DNA from: Solirubrobacterales bacterium | Lineage (GTDB): Bacteria; Actinomycetota; Thermoleophilia; Solirubrobacterales; Thermoleophilaceae | Assembly (NCBI GenBank): GCA_012718975.1 | Contig: JAAYBF010000043.1 | Coordinates: 1-64,000, forward strand | Length of the DNA stretch: 64,000 nt | Direction: 5' to 3' | Notes under the pieces: model-generated | Database searches by the model: none | What the model saw: the letters and a program-made list of their open reading frames with translations, nothing else | What the model was told of the DNA's origin: nothing | In this document: in pieces, positions 21,257 to 33,611 of the stretch | Numbering within the stretch: position 1 is the stretch's first letter | Layout: each line of letters starts with the position of its first letter | Translations under genes and position numbers: made by a program

Positions 21257-21775
21257 GTGGACGGCGGCCTCAGCTCGACCGAGGGAGCGGTTGCCCTGGC
21301 GGGCGTCGCGATCGCCGTCGTGGCGCTCGTGCTCGCGATCGTGCTGGCCGTGAAGCTGCGCCGGCTGCGCGCGGCCCAGCGGGCGGTGCTCGGCGAGGAC
21401 GGGACGCGCGACCTCGTCGGCCACGCGGCCCGCCTGGAGCGGGGCTTCGTCGAGCTGCGCGACTGGGTCGAGGAGACCGCCGCCGGCATCGAGCGGCGGA
21501 TGGCCGGGGCCGAGGAGCGGATCGACGGCTGCGTCGCCCACCGGGCGCTCGTCCGCTACGACGCCTGGGGCGAGATGTCCGGCCAGCAGTCCAGCTCGCT
21601 GGCCCTGCTCGACGCCCGCCGCTCGGGAGTGATCGTCTCGACGATCCACCACCGCGACAGCGCGCGCGTGTACGTCAAGCGCGTGCTCGCCGGCGAGGCC
21701 GACGTCGAGCTCTCGCCGGAGGAGCGCCAGGCCGTCGAAGAGGCGCTCGCCGGCGACGGGGCGGCGGGCGGGTGA
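21257..21775 (+). CDS. DUF4446-family protein
   Basis: N-term TM, HRALVRYDAWGEMSGQQSSSLALLDARRSGVIVSTIHHRDSARVYVK. Confidence 0.75.
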   Translation: MDGGLSSTEGAVALAGVAIAVVALVLAIVLAVKLRRLRAAQRAVLGEDGTRDLVGHAARLERGFVELRDWVEETAAGIERRMAGAEERIDGCVAHRALVRYDAWGEMSGQQSSSLALLDARRSGVIVSTIHHRDSARVYVKRVLAGEADVELSPEERQAVEEALAGDGAAGG

Positions 21776-22641
21776 GCGCCGCCCCGCCGCGGGTCGCGTT
21801 CCTAGGCCCGGCCGGCACCAACACCGACGAGGCGCTGCGGGCCTCGGCAACCGGACCGATCGAGGCGGTTGCGGTGGCAACCGTCCGTGAGGCCGTGCTC
21901 GCGGTGCAGCGGCGCGAGGCCGACCGCGCGGTGGTCCCGATCGAGAACTCGCTCGAGGGCGGGGTCGCGGCGACGCTCGACGCGCTCGCCGCGGAGGCGC
22001 CCGACGTGCGGATCGAGCGCGAGACCGTCCATCCGATCCACCACCACCTGATCGCCGCGGCGCCGGTCGCGCTCGACGCCCTCCAGCGCGTGCGCTCGCA
22101 CCCGCACGCGCTCGGCCAGTGCTCGCGCTTCCTGCGCGAGCGGACGCCGGCCGCGGAGCTGGCCGCGGCGAGCTCGACCGCGGAGGCGGTCCGGGCGGTC
22201 GTGGCGGACGGCGACGGCGGCGACGAGGCGGCGATCGGATCGCCGCTGGCGGCCGAGCTCTACGGCGGCGTGGTGCTCGCCGAGCGGATCGAGGACCGGC
22301 CCGACAACGTCACCCGCTTCGTGTGGCTCGCCCACGCCGAGGACGCCCCGCCGCCGCCGCAGGGGCCGGCGAAGACGTCGATCGTCTTCTGGGGCTTCAA
22401 CGACGACGCGCCCGGCTCGCTGGTGTCGGTGCTGCGCGAGCTGTCGGACCGCGCGATCAACCTGACCAAGATCGAGTCGCGGCCGCGGCGGGTGCGCCTC
22501 GGCCACTACATGTTCTTCGCCGACCTCGACGCGAGCACCGCCGAGCCCCGCGTCGCCGAGGCGCTGGCGGCGCTGGGGCGGCGCGTGGAGACCGTTCGGG
22601 TGCTCGGCTGCTACCCGCCGGCCCCTTCCAGCCCGCCGTAG
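21772..22641 (+). CDS. pheA: Prephenate dehydratase
   Basis: RVAFLGPAGTNTDEAL, VVPIENSLEGGVAATLD, ACT domain NLTKIESRPRR. Confidence 0.93.
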   Translation: MSAAPPRVAFLGPAGTNTDEALRASATGPIEAVAVATVREAVLAVQRREADRAVVPIENSLEGGVAATLDALAAEAPDVRIERETVHPIHHHLIAAAPVALDALQRVRSHPHALGQCSRFLRERTPAAELAAASSTAEAVRAVVADGDGGDEAAIGSPLAAELYGGVVLAERIEDRPDNVTRFVWLAHAEDAPPPPQGPAKTSIVFWGFNDDAPGSLVSVLRELSDRAINLTKIESRPRRVRLGHYMFFADLDASTAEPRVAEALAALGRRVETVRVLGCYPPAPSSPP

Positions 22642-22664
22642 GGCACCGCTACACTCACGCCACC

Positions 22665-23276
22665 GTGACGGTGCAACCGCTATCGGCGCTCGACTCGCAA
22701 GCTGGCGACAGCGACCCAGCGCCTAGCGGCGCGCCGCCGGACGGCCGGTCCGGCAGGCGCGCTAGCTCATCCGGCCGCGTCCTCGTCCTCAACGCCTCCT
22801 ACGAGCCGATCAACGTCTGCACGGTCCGCCGCGCGACGGTCCTGATCCTCAAGGACCGCGCCGAGATCCTCGAGATCGGCGACTGGCAGCTGCACGCGGA
22901 GCGGTTCGCGATGCCGCGGCCGATGGTGATCCGCCTGACGACCTACGTGCGTGTGCCGCGCGAGGCGCACCGGCGCAAGATCACCCGCCGGGCGGTCTTC
23001 GCGCGCGACCGCTGGACCTGCCAGTACTGCGGGACCGAGCGCGGCAGCCTGACCGTCGACCACGTGATCCCGCGCTCGAAGGGCGGGCCGACCGACTGGG
23101 ACAACGTCGTGACCTGCTGCGCGCCGTGCAACCGCCGCAAGGGCGACCGCCTGCCGCGCCAGGCGAACATGATCCCGCGCCAGCCGCCGGCGGCGCCCCA
23201 CTCGACGATCTTCATCCACGTCGCGGTGCCGGTCATTCCGCGGTCGTGGGAGCAGTACATCCCGCAGGCGGCATAG
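22665..23276 (+). CDS. HNH endonuclease
   Basis: FARDRWTCQYCGTERGSLTVDHVIPRSKGGPTDWDNVVTCCAPCNRRKGDR; GTG start. Confidence 0.92.
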   Translation: MTVQPLSALDSQAGDSDPAPSGAPPDGRSGRRASSSGRVLVLNASYEPINVCTVRRATVLILKDRAEILEIGDWQLHAERFAMPRPMVIRLTTYVRVPREAHRRKITRRAVFARDRWTCQYCGTERGSLTVDHVIPRSKGGPTDWDNVVTCCAPCNRRKGDRLPRQANMIPRQPPAAPHSTIFIHVAVPVIPRSWEQYIPQAA

Positions 23277-23290
23277 TCTCAGGGGGAGCG

Positions 23291-23968
23291 ATGGAGCGCA
23301 GCGGCAACACGCCCGGCGGGCAGCCGGGCAGCGACGCGGAGCCCGCGGAGGCGGAGGACCGCGGTACGGCCCAGCCGCCGGGCGGCGGCGACAAGCCGGA
23401 TAGCGAGGCCGAGCCCCCTTCGGGCGCCGGCGGTCCTGGCACCGGCGACACGCCAGCCGGCGGCGCGGGCCCCGGGGAATCCGGATCGACGCCGGACGCG
23501 ACCGGCAGCCGACCGGTCGTCGTGGCGCCCGAGCCTCCGGCGACGCGCGGCGAGCTGCGCACGCTGCGCCGCTGGCTCGCGGTCGCGGCCGTCTGGGCGC
23601 TCGCCGCGACGGCGGTCGCGATCGTCGCGCTGGTCGAGGCCCGTGACGCCAAGGAGGCCCAGACCTCCGCCGCCAACGCCAGCCAGGCCGATCTCGACCG
23701 GGTGCGCGCCCAGCTGCGCCGCGACCTGGACGAGCTGTCGGCGAAGGTCGACGCGCTGCCGACCCAGGGCGACATCGCGCGCGTCCAGGGGAGCGTCCGG
23801 CGGGCCCAGCGCGACGCGACCGCCGCCGACAATGCGGCGACGACGGCCAGCGACGACATCGACACGCTGCGCACCCGCGTGAACGACCTCGAGAGTCAGG
23901 TCGACGCGCTCGAGAGCGCCGACGCGAGCGCCAGCGCGACGGCGGGCGGCACGAGCGGCGGCGAGTAG
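23291..23968 (+). CDS. Membrane-anchored coiled-coil protein with Pro/Gly-rich N-terminus
   Basis: TM segment WLAVAAVWALAATAVAIVALVEA followed by heptad-like DLDRVRAQLRRDLDELSAKVDAL...NDLESQVDALES. Confidence 0.6.
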   Translation: MERSGNTPGGQPGSDAEPAEAEDRGTAQPPGGGDKPDSEAEPPSGAGGPGTGDTPAGGAGPGESGSTPDATGSRPVVVAPEPPATRGELRTLRRWLAVAAVWALAATAVAIVALVEARDAKEAQTSAANASQADLDRVRAQLRRDLDELSAKVDALPTQGDIARVQGSVRRAQRDATAADNAATTASDDIDTLRTRVNDLESQVDALESADASASATAGGTSGGE

Positions 23969-24001
23969 CGGGCCGCCGCGGAACGGGGGGCGCCGGAACG
24001 T

Positions 24002-24030
24002 GAACGGGGCGCCCGTTGGGCGCCCCGTTC
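24002..24030. terminator. Perfect 13-bp stem/3-nt loop hairpin between convergent genes; candidate bidirectional terminator
   Basis: GAACGGGGCGCCC-GTT-GGGCGCCCCGTTC; only short U-tracts. Confidence 0.7.
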
Positions 24031-24078
24031 GGTGCTTCTCTGAACCAGCTCGGAGGCGGATCTGGGCGCGAGGCCCAC

Positions 24079-24228
24079 GGCCGGAGGGACCAGTCCCGGC
24101 CTCCGCCGCCGATGGTGTCCCGGTTGGACTCCGCTCGACGGGGTCCAGCGTCCGGTCTAGCGGCCGGACACCTCCAGGGTCCCGAAATTACTGTCACTCA
24201 AGTTCGGACCACCTCCTTTCTCTGGTCC
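24079..24228 (-). ncRNA. Candidate structured RNA/leader-like element downstream of gyrA: four predicted hairpins, the first displaying an extended Shine-Dalgarno sequence in its loop
   Basis: Minus-strand hairpins GGACCA-GAGAAAGGAGG-TGGTCC (24228-24206), GTCCGG-CCGCTAGA-CCGGAC (24169-24150), TGGACCCCG-TCGAG-CGGAGTCCA (24147-24125, one mismatch), GGCCGG-N11-CCGGCC (24101-24079). Confidence 0.4.
24157..24201 (-). CDS. Candidate 14-codon micro-ORF, MSDSNFGTLEVSGR (TTG start), with very strong SD
   Basis: AGAAAGGAGGTGGTCC-GAAC-TTG; stop TAG in loop of the following hairpin. Confidence 0.3.
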   Translation of the reverse strand: MSDSNFGTLEVSGR

Positions 24229-24349
24229 ACCCATTGAAGCAGACGCACGCGACGCGGCCCGCAGGTTCGGCGCCACCGCTCAGCGCGGCCGCGCGAGCCC
24301 ACGCGGCGACGCGGCGGCGGGGACGCAGCGGCGGAGGGCCCCGACGCCG

Positions 24350-27300
24350 CTACTCGTCGGAGCCCGAGCCGTCGGGTCCCGCGCCGTCGGCATCGTCCGC
24401 GACAGCCGCGTCGTCCGCGTGGTCCGGCGCGGGGGCGGCGGCCTCGGCGCCGTCCCCGGCGATCGGCTGGAGCGGGTCGGTGACCGGCCCGTCGGCGACG
24501 GCCGCGGTGTCGGCCTCGTCGTCCATGACGAGCGCGACCGCGCTGACGACGTCGTCGTCGCGGAGGTTCATCACCCGGACGCCCTGCGCTGGCCGTCCCT
24601 GGCGCGAGATGCCCTTGACGCCGGTCCGTTGCACCATCCCGGCCTGGGAGATGAAGACGAGGTCCTGGTGCTCGCGGACGATCAGCGCCCCGGCGACGCC
24701 GCCCTTCTTCTCGGTGATGTTGATCGTCTTGACGCCCATCGCGCCGCGCCCCTTGACCGGGTACTCGGCGATCGGGGTCCGCTTGCCGTAGCCGTTCTCG
24801 GTCACGACGAGCAGCTCGGTGTCGTCGCGGGCGATGTCCATCGCGAGCACGCAGTTGTCGCCGCGCGAGACGTTCATGCCGCGCACGCCACCGGTGTCGC
24901 GGCCCATCGGCCGCGCCTGGTCCTCGTTGAAGCGGGCGGCCTGGCCGGAGCGCGAGACCATGATGATGTCGTCGTCGCCGGAGGTGCGGCGCACGGCGAC
25001 GAGCTCGTCGTCGTCGCGGATCTTGATCGCGATGATCCCGTCGGCCTTGATCGGGGTGTTGTAGGCGAGGAACTCGGTCTTCTTGACCTGGCCCTGGCGG
25101 GTGGCGAAGACGAGGTACTTGCCCTCGGTGAAGTCGCGCGTGGAGAGCACCGCGCGGACGTACTCGCCCTCGCGCAGCGGCAGCAGGTTGACCAGCGCGC
25201 GTCCCTTCGCGGTGCGCGACGCCTCGGGCAGCTCGTAGACCTTCTGCCGGTAGACCTTGCCGCGGTTGGTGAAGAAGAGGAGGTAGTCGTGGGTCGAGCA
25301 GACGAAGAGGTGCTCGATGTAGTCCTCGTCCTTCATGTCCATGCCGCGGACGCCGACGCCGCCGCGGTGCTGCTTGCGGTAGGTGGCCAGCGGCAGCGAC
25401 TTGATGTAGCCGGACTTGGTGATCGAGATGACCATCTGCTGGTCGGCGATCAGGTCCTCGATGTCGATGTCGTCCTCGGAGTGGGTGATCTCCGTGCGGC
25501 GCTCGTCGCCGTAGGCGGAGCGGATCTCGGTCAGCTCCTCCTTGATCAGGTCGCGGATCCGCTGCTCGTCGCCGAGGATCTCGCGCAGCTCGCGGATCCG
25601 CTCGAGCACGTCGGCGTGCTCCTGCTTGAGCTTGTCGGCCTCGAGCGCGGTGAGGCGCTGGAGGCGCAGGTCGAGGATCGCCTGCGCCTGGATGCGGGTG
25701 AGGTCGAACTTCGACATCAGCCCGTCGCGGGCGACGTCGGGGTCGGACGAGCCGCGGATCAGGGCGATCACCGCGTCGATGTCGGTGATCGCGATCAGCA
25801 GGCCCTCGAGGATGTGGCGGCGGGCCTCCTTCTCGCGCAGCTCGTGCTTGGTGCGGCGGATCACCACGTCGCGCTGGTGCTCGACGTAGTGGCCGATCAT
25901 GTCCTTGAGGGCCAGCGTCATCGGCACGCCGTTGACGAGCGCGACGTTGTTGACGCCGAAGGTCGACTGCAGCGGCGTGTGCTTGTAGAGCTTGTTGAGG
26001 ACGACCTTGGGGATCGCGTCGCGCTTGAGCTCGATCACCAGGCGGATGCCGGACTTGTCCGACTCGTCGCGGAGATCGGAGATCTCCTTGATCTTCTCGT
26101 TCTTGACGACCTCGGCGATCTTCTTGATCAGCCCGGAGCCGTCGCCGCGGCCGTCGCCCTTGGACACCTGGTAGGGCAGCTCGGTGACGATGATCGCCTC
26201 CTTGCCCTGGCGCAGCGGCTCGATGTGCGCCTTGCCGCGCACGACGACGCGGCCGCGGCCGGTCTCGTAGGCGTCCTTGATCCCCTGCCAGCCGACGATG
26301 ATGCCGCCGGTCGGGAAGTCGGGCCCCTTGACGTGCTTCATCAGCCCGGCGGTGTCGATCGACGGGTCGTCGACGTAGGCGATCGTCGCGTCGACGGCCT
26401 CGCGCAGGTTGTGCGGCGGGATGTTCGTCGCCATCCCGACGGCGATGCCCGACGACCCGTTGACGAGCAGGTTCGGGTACCGCGCCGGCAGGACGTCCGG
26501 CTCGAGCCGCGCGTCGTCGTAGGTGGGCGAGAAGTCGACGGTGTCGCGGTCGATGTCGCGCACCATCTCCATCGCCAGCCGCGTCAGCCGCGCCTCGGTG
26601 TTGTGGCTGACGAACCCGTTGGTCAGGAACGAGTGGTCGTCGGTGTCGACGCGGATCGAGTAGACGGGCTGCACGCCGGCATCGCGAACCGACTCGACCT
26701 CGGCGTAGTAGTGGTCGCCGGTCACCAGCGGCTCGACGACGCTGCGGACCTCGGGCGAGGCGATCCGCTCCAGGATCGCCGTCCCGCCCTGCTCCCAGCG
26801 CTCGACCCGGTCGACGTTGTGGCGGTTGAGCCAGTCCCGGTCGGCCGCCGCCGACGCGCCGTCGGTTCGGATGTAGTCGGCAAGGAACGGGACGTGGTCG
26901 GAGCTGAGCGCGCGGGACGCCTGCGGGATCTCCGCCAGCTCGCGCTCGAGCTTGTCCTGCTTGACGCCGAGGAATCCGATCCGCCGGGCGAACAGCCGCG
27001 CGTCGCGCCGGTTGCTGATGACGACCTTGATCTCGCCGGCCGAGTAGCGGCACAGCCGCCCCACCACGCCGAACTCGAGCAGTAGCTCGAGCACGTCGCG
27101 GGCGAGCTGCTCGCTGTAGGTCGAGTAGGAGACCTGGATCGTCTTGCGCGGCAGCAGCGAGGACGAGCCGTCGCCGGTGAACAGCGACTGCAAGAACGCC
27201 CGCTTGAGCTCGCTCCCCCCACGCCAGACGAACTCCGGCACCATCTTGTCGCGACTCCGCTGCCCGGCGAGGGCGGCGAGCGGGCTGTCGAGCAGCCGGT

Positions 27301-28237
27301 CGAGGTTCTGGACGTCCAGCTCGTGGATCGTGCTGCCCGACGCGATCGTCCGGCTCGAGACATAGCGCGGGCCACCTACGACCCGATCGTAGGCGTCCAG
27401 CACGCGCTCGAAGTACTCGCGATCGACGTTGTTGAAGCCGGCGCGGCGCTCGGACACCCATCCCTCGGCGACGAAGGCTCCGGCCAGCACCGCGGCGGCG
27501 AGCTGGTCGTCGGTCGGCTTCTCGCCGGCCGGTCGCGGGGCGCGGGCGAGGAGGACCCGGTCACCGGGCTCGATCTCGGAGAGCAGCTTCCAGAGCAGCA
27601 TCGGAACGCCCATGACGTCGACGATGCAGAGCAGCGGGTGGTTCTCGGTCCCGGTGATCTCGTGACCGGTCTTGGTGCGCAGGCGCAGGGTCGGGTGGTC
27701 GCCGGAGTGGAACAGCTGCGACGCCCGGACCGTCTCGCCGTTGCGGTCGAGCACGTCGAGCTCGATGTCGCTGTCGGACTCGGGCCGCGCGTCCTCGACG
27801 ATCGAGTCGATCCGGACGGTCCCGGTCGGTGTCGCGACACGGGTGTCACCCGTGACGCAGTACCTCATCGCGGCCGGCGGGTCGTTGTCGATTGAGCCGA
27901 AGTTGCCCTGGCCGTCGACGAGCGGCTCGCGCATCGCGAAGGGCTGGGCGAGGCGGACGAGGGTGTCGTAGATGGCGGAGTCGCCGTGCGGGTGGAACTT
28001 CGCCATCACGTCGCCGACCGTCGAGGCGGACTTCTTGTAGGGCCGGGTCGGCCCGAGGCCGCCCTCGAACATCGCGTAGAGGACGCGGCGGTGGACCGGC
28101 TTGAGCCCGTCGCGCGCGTCGGGCAGGGCGCGCCCGACGATCACGCTCATCGCGTAGTCGAGGTAGGAGGAGCGCATCTCCTCCTCGAGCCCGCGCGGCT
28201 CGATGTTGCCGCCCGAGAGGATCTCCGAACCCGCCAT
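24350..28237 (-). CDS. gyrA: DNA gyrase subunit A, interrupted in frame by an intein
   Basis: N-term [41 protein letters not shown]; extein resumes [29 protein letters not shown]; GyrA C-terminal repeats. Confidence 0.97.
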   Translation of the reverse strand: MAGSEILSGGNIEPRGLEEEMRSSYLDYAMSVIVGRALPDARDGLKPVHRRVLYAMFEGGLGPTRPYKKSASTVGDVMAKFHPHGDSAIYDTLVRLAQPFAMREPLVDGQGNFGSIDNDPPAAMRYCVTGDTRVATPTGTVRIDSIVEDARPESDSDIELDVLDRNGETVRASQLFHSGDHPTLRLRTKTGHEITGTENHPLLCIVDVMGVPMLLWKLLSEIEPGDRVLLARAPRPAGEKPTDDQLAAAVLAGAFVAEGWVSERRAGFNNVDREYFERVLDAYDRVVGGPRYVSSRTIASGSTIHELDVQNLDRLLDSPLAALAGQRSRDKMVPEFVWRGGSELKRAFLQSLFTGDGSSSLLPRKTIQVSYSTYSEQLARDVLELLLEFGVVGRLCRYSAGEIKVVISNRRDARLFARRIGFLGVKQDKLERELAEIPQASRALSSDHVPFLADYIRTDGASAAADRDWLNRHNVDRVERWEQGGTAILERIASPEVRSVVEPLVTGDHYYAEVESVRDAGVQPVYSIRVDTDDHSFLTNGFVSHNTEARLTRLAMEMVRDIDRDTVDFSPTYDDARLEPDVLPARYPNLLVNGSSGIAVGMATNIPPHNLREAVDATIAYVDDPSIDTAGLMKHVKGPDFPTGGIIVGWQGIKDAYETGRGRVVVRGKAHIEPLRQGKEAIIVTELPYQVSKGDGRGDGSGLIKKIAEVVKNEKIKEISDLRDESDKSGIRLVIELKRDAIPKVVLNKLYKHTPLQSTFGVNNVALVNGVPMTLALKDMIGHYVEHQRDVVIRRTKHELREKEARRHILEGLLIAITDIDAVIALIRGSSDPDVARDGLMSKFDLTRIQAQAILDLRLQRLTALEADKLKQEHADVLERIRELREILGDEQRIRDLIKEELTEIRSAYGDERRTEITHSEDDIDIEDLIADQQMVISITKSGYIKSLPLATYRKQHRGGVGVRGMDMKDEDYIEHLFVCSTHDYLLFFTNRGKVYRQKVYELPEASRTAKGRALVNLLPLREGEYVRAVLSTRDFTEGKYLVFATRQGQVKKTEFLAYNTPIKADGIIAIKIRDDDELVAVRRTSGDDDIIMVSRSGQAARFNEDQARPMGRDTGGVRGMNVSRGDNCVLAMDIARDDTELLVVTENGYGKRTPIAEYPVKGRGAMGVKTINITEKKGGVAGALIVREHQDLVFISQAGMVQRTGVKGISRQGRPAQGVRVMNLRDDDVVSAVALVMDDEADTAAVADGPVTDPLQPIAGDGAEAAAPAPDHADDAAVADDADGAGPDGSGSDE
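26600..27859 (-). mobile_element. GyrA intein, 420 aa, with DOD/LAGLIDADG homing-endonuclease domain
   Basis: Junctions [16 protein letters not shown] and [22 protein letters not shown] block [10 protein letters not shown] and [18 protein letters not shown]-like motifs. Confidence 0.95.
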
Positions 28238-28277
28238 CTAGATCGTCCTCCGGCTCGCCGTGGTGCTGGTCGCCCGC

Positions 28278-30749
<2,472 letters not shown>

Positions 30750-30869
30750 TCAGGGCGCGGCGCCGGGGCGTGGAGAGTCCGGTACCGAATATTAGCAGCC
30801 TAGTACCCCAGCCGGACGGCTAGACGGCCCGCAAAAGGCCTGCAAATCGGCACAAAATCCGGGCTCGAC

Positions 30870-31178
30870 TCAGGGCAGCTCGCCGACCCGCGCCCGCAGC
30901 GCCTTCAGCGGGGCGCCCGATCCGCCGCCGAGGGCCTCGTTGAGACGGCCGAGCAGGTCCGGCGCGAGCAGCTCGAGCTCGCTCGCCCAGACCGCCGACC
31001 GGCACGCCACCGTCAGCGTCCCGTCGCGCTCGGAGACGGGCTGCGCCTCGGCCGCGATCGCCGCCCCGACCGTCTCGCTCCAGCACGCCTGGACGCGCGC
31101 CAGCGGGGTCTGGGGCGCCGACGCGGGCGCCACCGCGCCGAGCGCCTCGGCGATCCGGCGCGGCGCGCGGCGCCTCAC
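30870..31178 (-). CDS. DUF721/DciA-like protein
   Basis: VQACWSETVGAAIAAEAQPVSERDGTLTVACRSAVWASELELLAPDLLGRLNEALG; between recF and gyrB; GTGA overlap with recF. Confidence 0.85.
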   Translation of the reverse strand: MRRRAPRRIAEALGAVAPASAPQTPLARVQACWSETVGAAIAAEAQPVSERDGTLTVACRSAVWASELELLAPDLLGRLNEALGGGSGAPLKALRARVGELP

Positions 31179-32284
31179 GCCCCGTCGCCCCCCGCGACCC
31201 GGACCGTCCCGCCCGCCACCTCGAGCACCAGCGCGCCGGCGTCGTCGTGGCCGGGCACGTGCTCGCGCTCGGTCGCCGTCAGCACCCCCTGGCCCCCTTC
31301 GCGCAACAGCGCGGAGAGCAGCGCCCGGCGGTCGGCGTCGAGCTCGGACATGACGTCGTCGAGCAGCATCAGCGGCGGCCGGTCGCGCCGCTGCGCGAGC
31401 AGGTCGCGCTCGCCGAACAGCAGCGCGAGGAGGCCGACCCGCTGCTGGCCCTGGGAGCCGAGGTCACGCAACGCCTCGCCGCCGTGGAGCAGGCGGAGGT
31501 CGTCGCGGTGGGGGCCGTGGACGGTGAAGCCGCGCTCGACGTCGCCCGCGCGTCGCTCGGCGAGCTCGGCGGCGAGCTCGGCGGCGTCGGCGGCACGGGA
31601 GCGCGGCCGGTAGGCGACCTCGGCGGCGAGCGGCAGTCCGAGGTCGGCGGCACGAGACGCGAAGTGCGGCGCCAGCGCGTCCACGGCCTCGCGGCGGTTG
31701 GCGATCAGCTCCGCCCCGTGGCGGGCGAGCTCGGCGTCCCAGGCGTCGAGGGTGGCGGGTCCCGCGCCGCCCGCGCGGATCCGGCCGAGCAGGGCGTTGC
31801 GCTGGGCGAGCGCGCGCGAGTAGGCCTGGCGGGTCTCCGAGCGCGCGGGCCAGAGCGCGGCCACGAGCTGGTCGAGGTGGGCGCGGCGGCCCGCCGGGGC
31901 GCCCTTGACCAGATCGAGGCGGTCCGGGAGGAAGACGCTCACCAGCGGGCGCAGCGGCGTGCTCCACAGGTTCTCCACAGGCGATCCGTCGATCCGCAGG
32001 CGCTTGGGCTCCCCCGGCTGAAGGCCCGCCTCCAGCGTGTGCCGCGTGCCCTCGTCGTCGACGCTGGTCACCTCGACGCGCGCGGCGGGCGCGCCGCGAC
32101 GCACCAGGTCGCGCTCGCTCGACGTCCGCGGCGAACGGCCGGTGCAGCCGAAGTAGATCGCCTCGAGTAGGTTCGTCTTGCCGGCGCCGTTGGGCCCGAC
32201 GACGACCGTCAGGTGCTCGGCGAGCTCGACGTCGAACCGCTCGTAGTTGCGGAAGTCCCGCCCGGCGACCGCGGTCAGGCGCAT
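31175..32284 (-). CDS. recF: DNA replication/repair protein RecF
   Basis: RDFRNYERFDVELAEHLTVVVGPNGAGKTNLLEAIYFGCTGRSPRTS; LLDDVMSELDADRR. Confidence 0.96.
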   Translation of the reverse strand: MRLTAVAGRDFRNYERFDVELAEHLTVVVGPNGAGKTNLLEAIYFGCTGRSPRTSSERDLVRRGAPAARVEVTSVDDEGTRHTLEAGLQPGEPKRLRIDGSPVENLWSTPLRPLVSVFLPDRLDLVKGAPAGRRAHLDQLVAALWPARSETRQAYSRALAQRNALLGRIRAGGAGPATLDAWDAELARHGAELIANRREAVDALAPHFASRAADLGLPLAAEVAYRPRSRAADAAELAAELAERRAGDVERGFTVHGPHRDDLRLLHGGEALRDLGSQGQQRVGLLALLFGERDLLAQRRDRPPLMLLDDVMSELDADRRALLSALLREGGQGVLTATEREHVPGHDDAGALVLEVAGGTVRVAGGDGA

Positions 32285-32372
32285 GGGCGGAGGCCCGGCC
32301 GCTGACGCGGGGACGCCATGGAGGGCCGCACCTGACCGAGCGAGGACAAGGCCAGCCGCGCCTGGGCCCCGC

Positions 32373-33479
32373 TCAGACGTTGAGGCGGATCGGCATCACG
32401 AGGTAGATGAAGCCGCCGTCGTCGCCGGACTGGATCAGGCCGGGGCGCAGCGGGCTGATCAGCTTCAGGATCAGCTCGTCGGTCTCGGCGGCGTCGAGCC
32501 CGTCGCGGAAGAAGTCCGGGTTGAAGCCGATCGTCAGCGGCTCGCCGTGGAACGGCACCGGCAGCGACTCGCTCGCCTCGCCGATGTCCGGCGTCTGCGC
32601 GGAGACCTCGAGCTGGCCCTCGCTGAAGGCCAGCCGCAGCGGCGCGTTCTTCTGCGCGAGCAGGCCGACCCGACGGACGACCTCGAGCAGCTCCTCGCGC
32701 GCGACGCGCAGCTCGTGCTCGTAGGACTCCGGCAGCAGCTGCTGATAGTTCGGGAATCGACCATCGACCAGGCGCGACGAGAGAACGACGTCGGAGACGG
32801 TGAAGACGACCTGGCTGTCGAGCGCCGAGATGGCGATCGTCTCCGCTCCGGAGGAGGAGGCGATCCGGCTCAGCTCCTGGAGGGTTCGGGCCGGAACGTT
32901 GACCTCGAGCTCGCCGGTCAGCGCCGAGTCCAGCGGGGTCTCCTTGACCGACAGCCGATAGGAGTCGGTGGCGACCATCCGCAGCGCCGAGCCGCTGGCC
33001 GTGACCAGGACGCCGGTGAGATGCGGCCGCGTCTCGTCGCGCGACGCCGAGCGCGCCACGCGCTCGACCGTCTCGGTGAAGGCGGCTGCGGGAACCGTCA
33101 CGGTCGCGTCGCCGGACGTCGGCAGCGTCGGGAAGTCGTCGAGGGGGAGCGTCCGCAGGTGGAAGGTCGCCGAGCCCGACTTGACCTCGACGTCCTGCTC
33201 GGCGGCCCGGTGCTCGATCGACACGGTCTCGGCCGGCAGCGAGCGGGCGACGTCGAGCAGCAGCCGTCCCGGGATCACGACGGCGCCGGGACGCTCCACG
33301 GTGGCGTCGAGGCCGGCGCGGATGCCGACCTCGGTGTCGGTCGCCTGGAGCTCGGCGCCGGACTCCTCGGCACGGACGTGGACTCCGGACAGGGTCTGGA
33401 CGGCGCTGCGCGTCGAAACGCCGCGGGCGACGACGGCGAGGCGGTCTAGGAAAGCTTCACGTTGGAGGACTAGCTTCAA
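32373..33479 (-). CDS. dnaN: DNA polymerase III beta subunit (sliding clamp)
   Basis: Starts TTG (MKLVLQREAFLDRLAVVARGVSTR) after GGAGATCAG; ends YLVMPIRLNV; the ORF-track start at 33602 is too far upstream. Confidence 0.95.
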   Translation of the reverse strand: MKLVLQREAFLDRLAVVARGVSTRSAVQTLSGVHVRAEESGAELQATDTEVGIRAGLDATVERPGAVVIPGRLLLDVARSLPAETVSIEHRAAEQDVEVKSGSATFHLRTLPLDDFPTLPTSGDATVTVPAAAFTETVERVARSASRDETRPHLTGVLVTASGSALRMVATDSYRLSVKETPLDSALTGELEVNVPARTLQELSRIASSSGAETIAISALDSQVVFTVSDVVLSSRLVDGRFPNYQQLLPESYEHELRVAREELLEVVRRVGLLAQKNAPLRLAFSEGQLEVSAQTPDIGEASESLPVPFHGEPLTIGFNPDFFRDGLDAAETDELILKLISPLRPGLIQSGDDGGFIYLVMPIRLNV

Positions 33480-33611
33480 CTGATCTCCTTCTTCTCTAGA
33501 AGGAATAGGTGGTGTTGACATGTGGACTGCAGCGCCTCGGACCGGTCCCAGAGCGCGATCGAGCGTGACCCCAGGCTGTGGAGTCGCGGTGGAGTCTCTC
33601 ACCCGGGCCGG

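Noticed and set aside
24206-24221. GGACCACCTCCTTTCT as a fragment of a 16S rRNA gene
   Set aside because: No other 16S sequence flanks it, and the surrounding inverted repeats place it as an SD-like sequence on the minus strand.
24419-27085. 888-aa plus-strand ORF antisense to gyrA
   Set aside because: GC-driven open frame with no domain-like sequence; gyrA plus intein on the other strand is unambiguous.
24198-27461. 1087-aa minus ORF overlapping gyrA in another frame
   Set aside because: Arg/Pro-rich shadow frame of gyrA.
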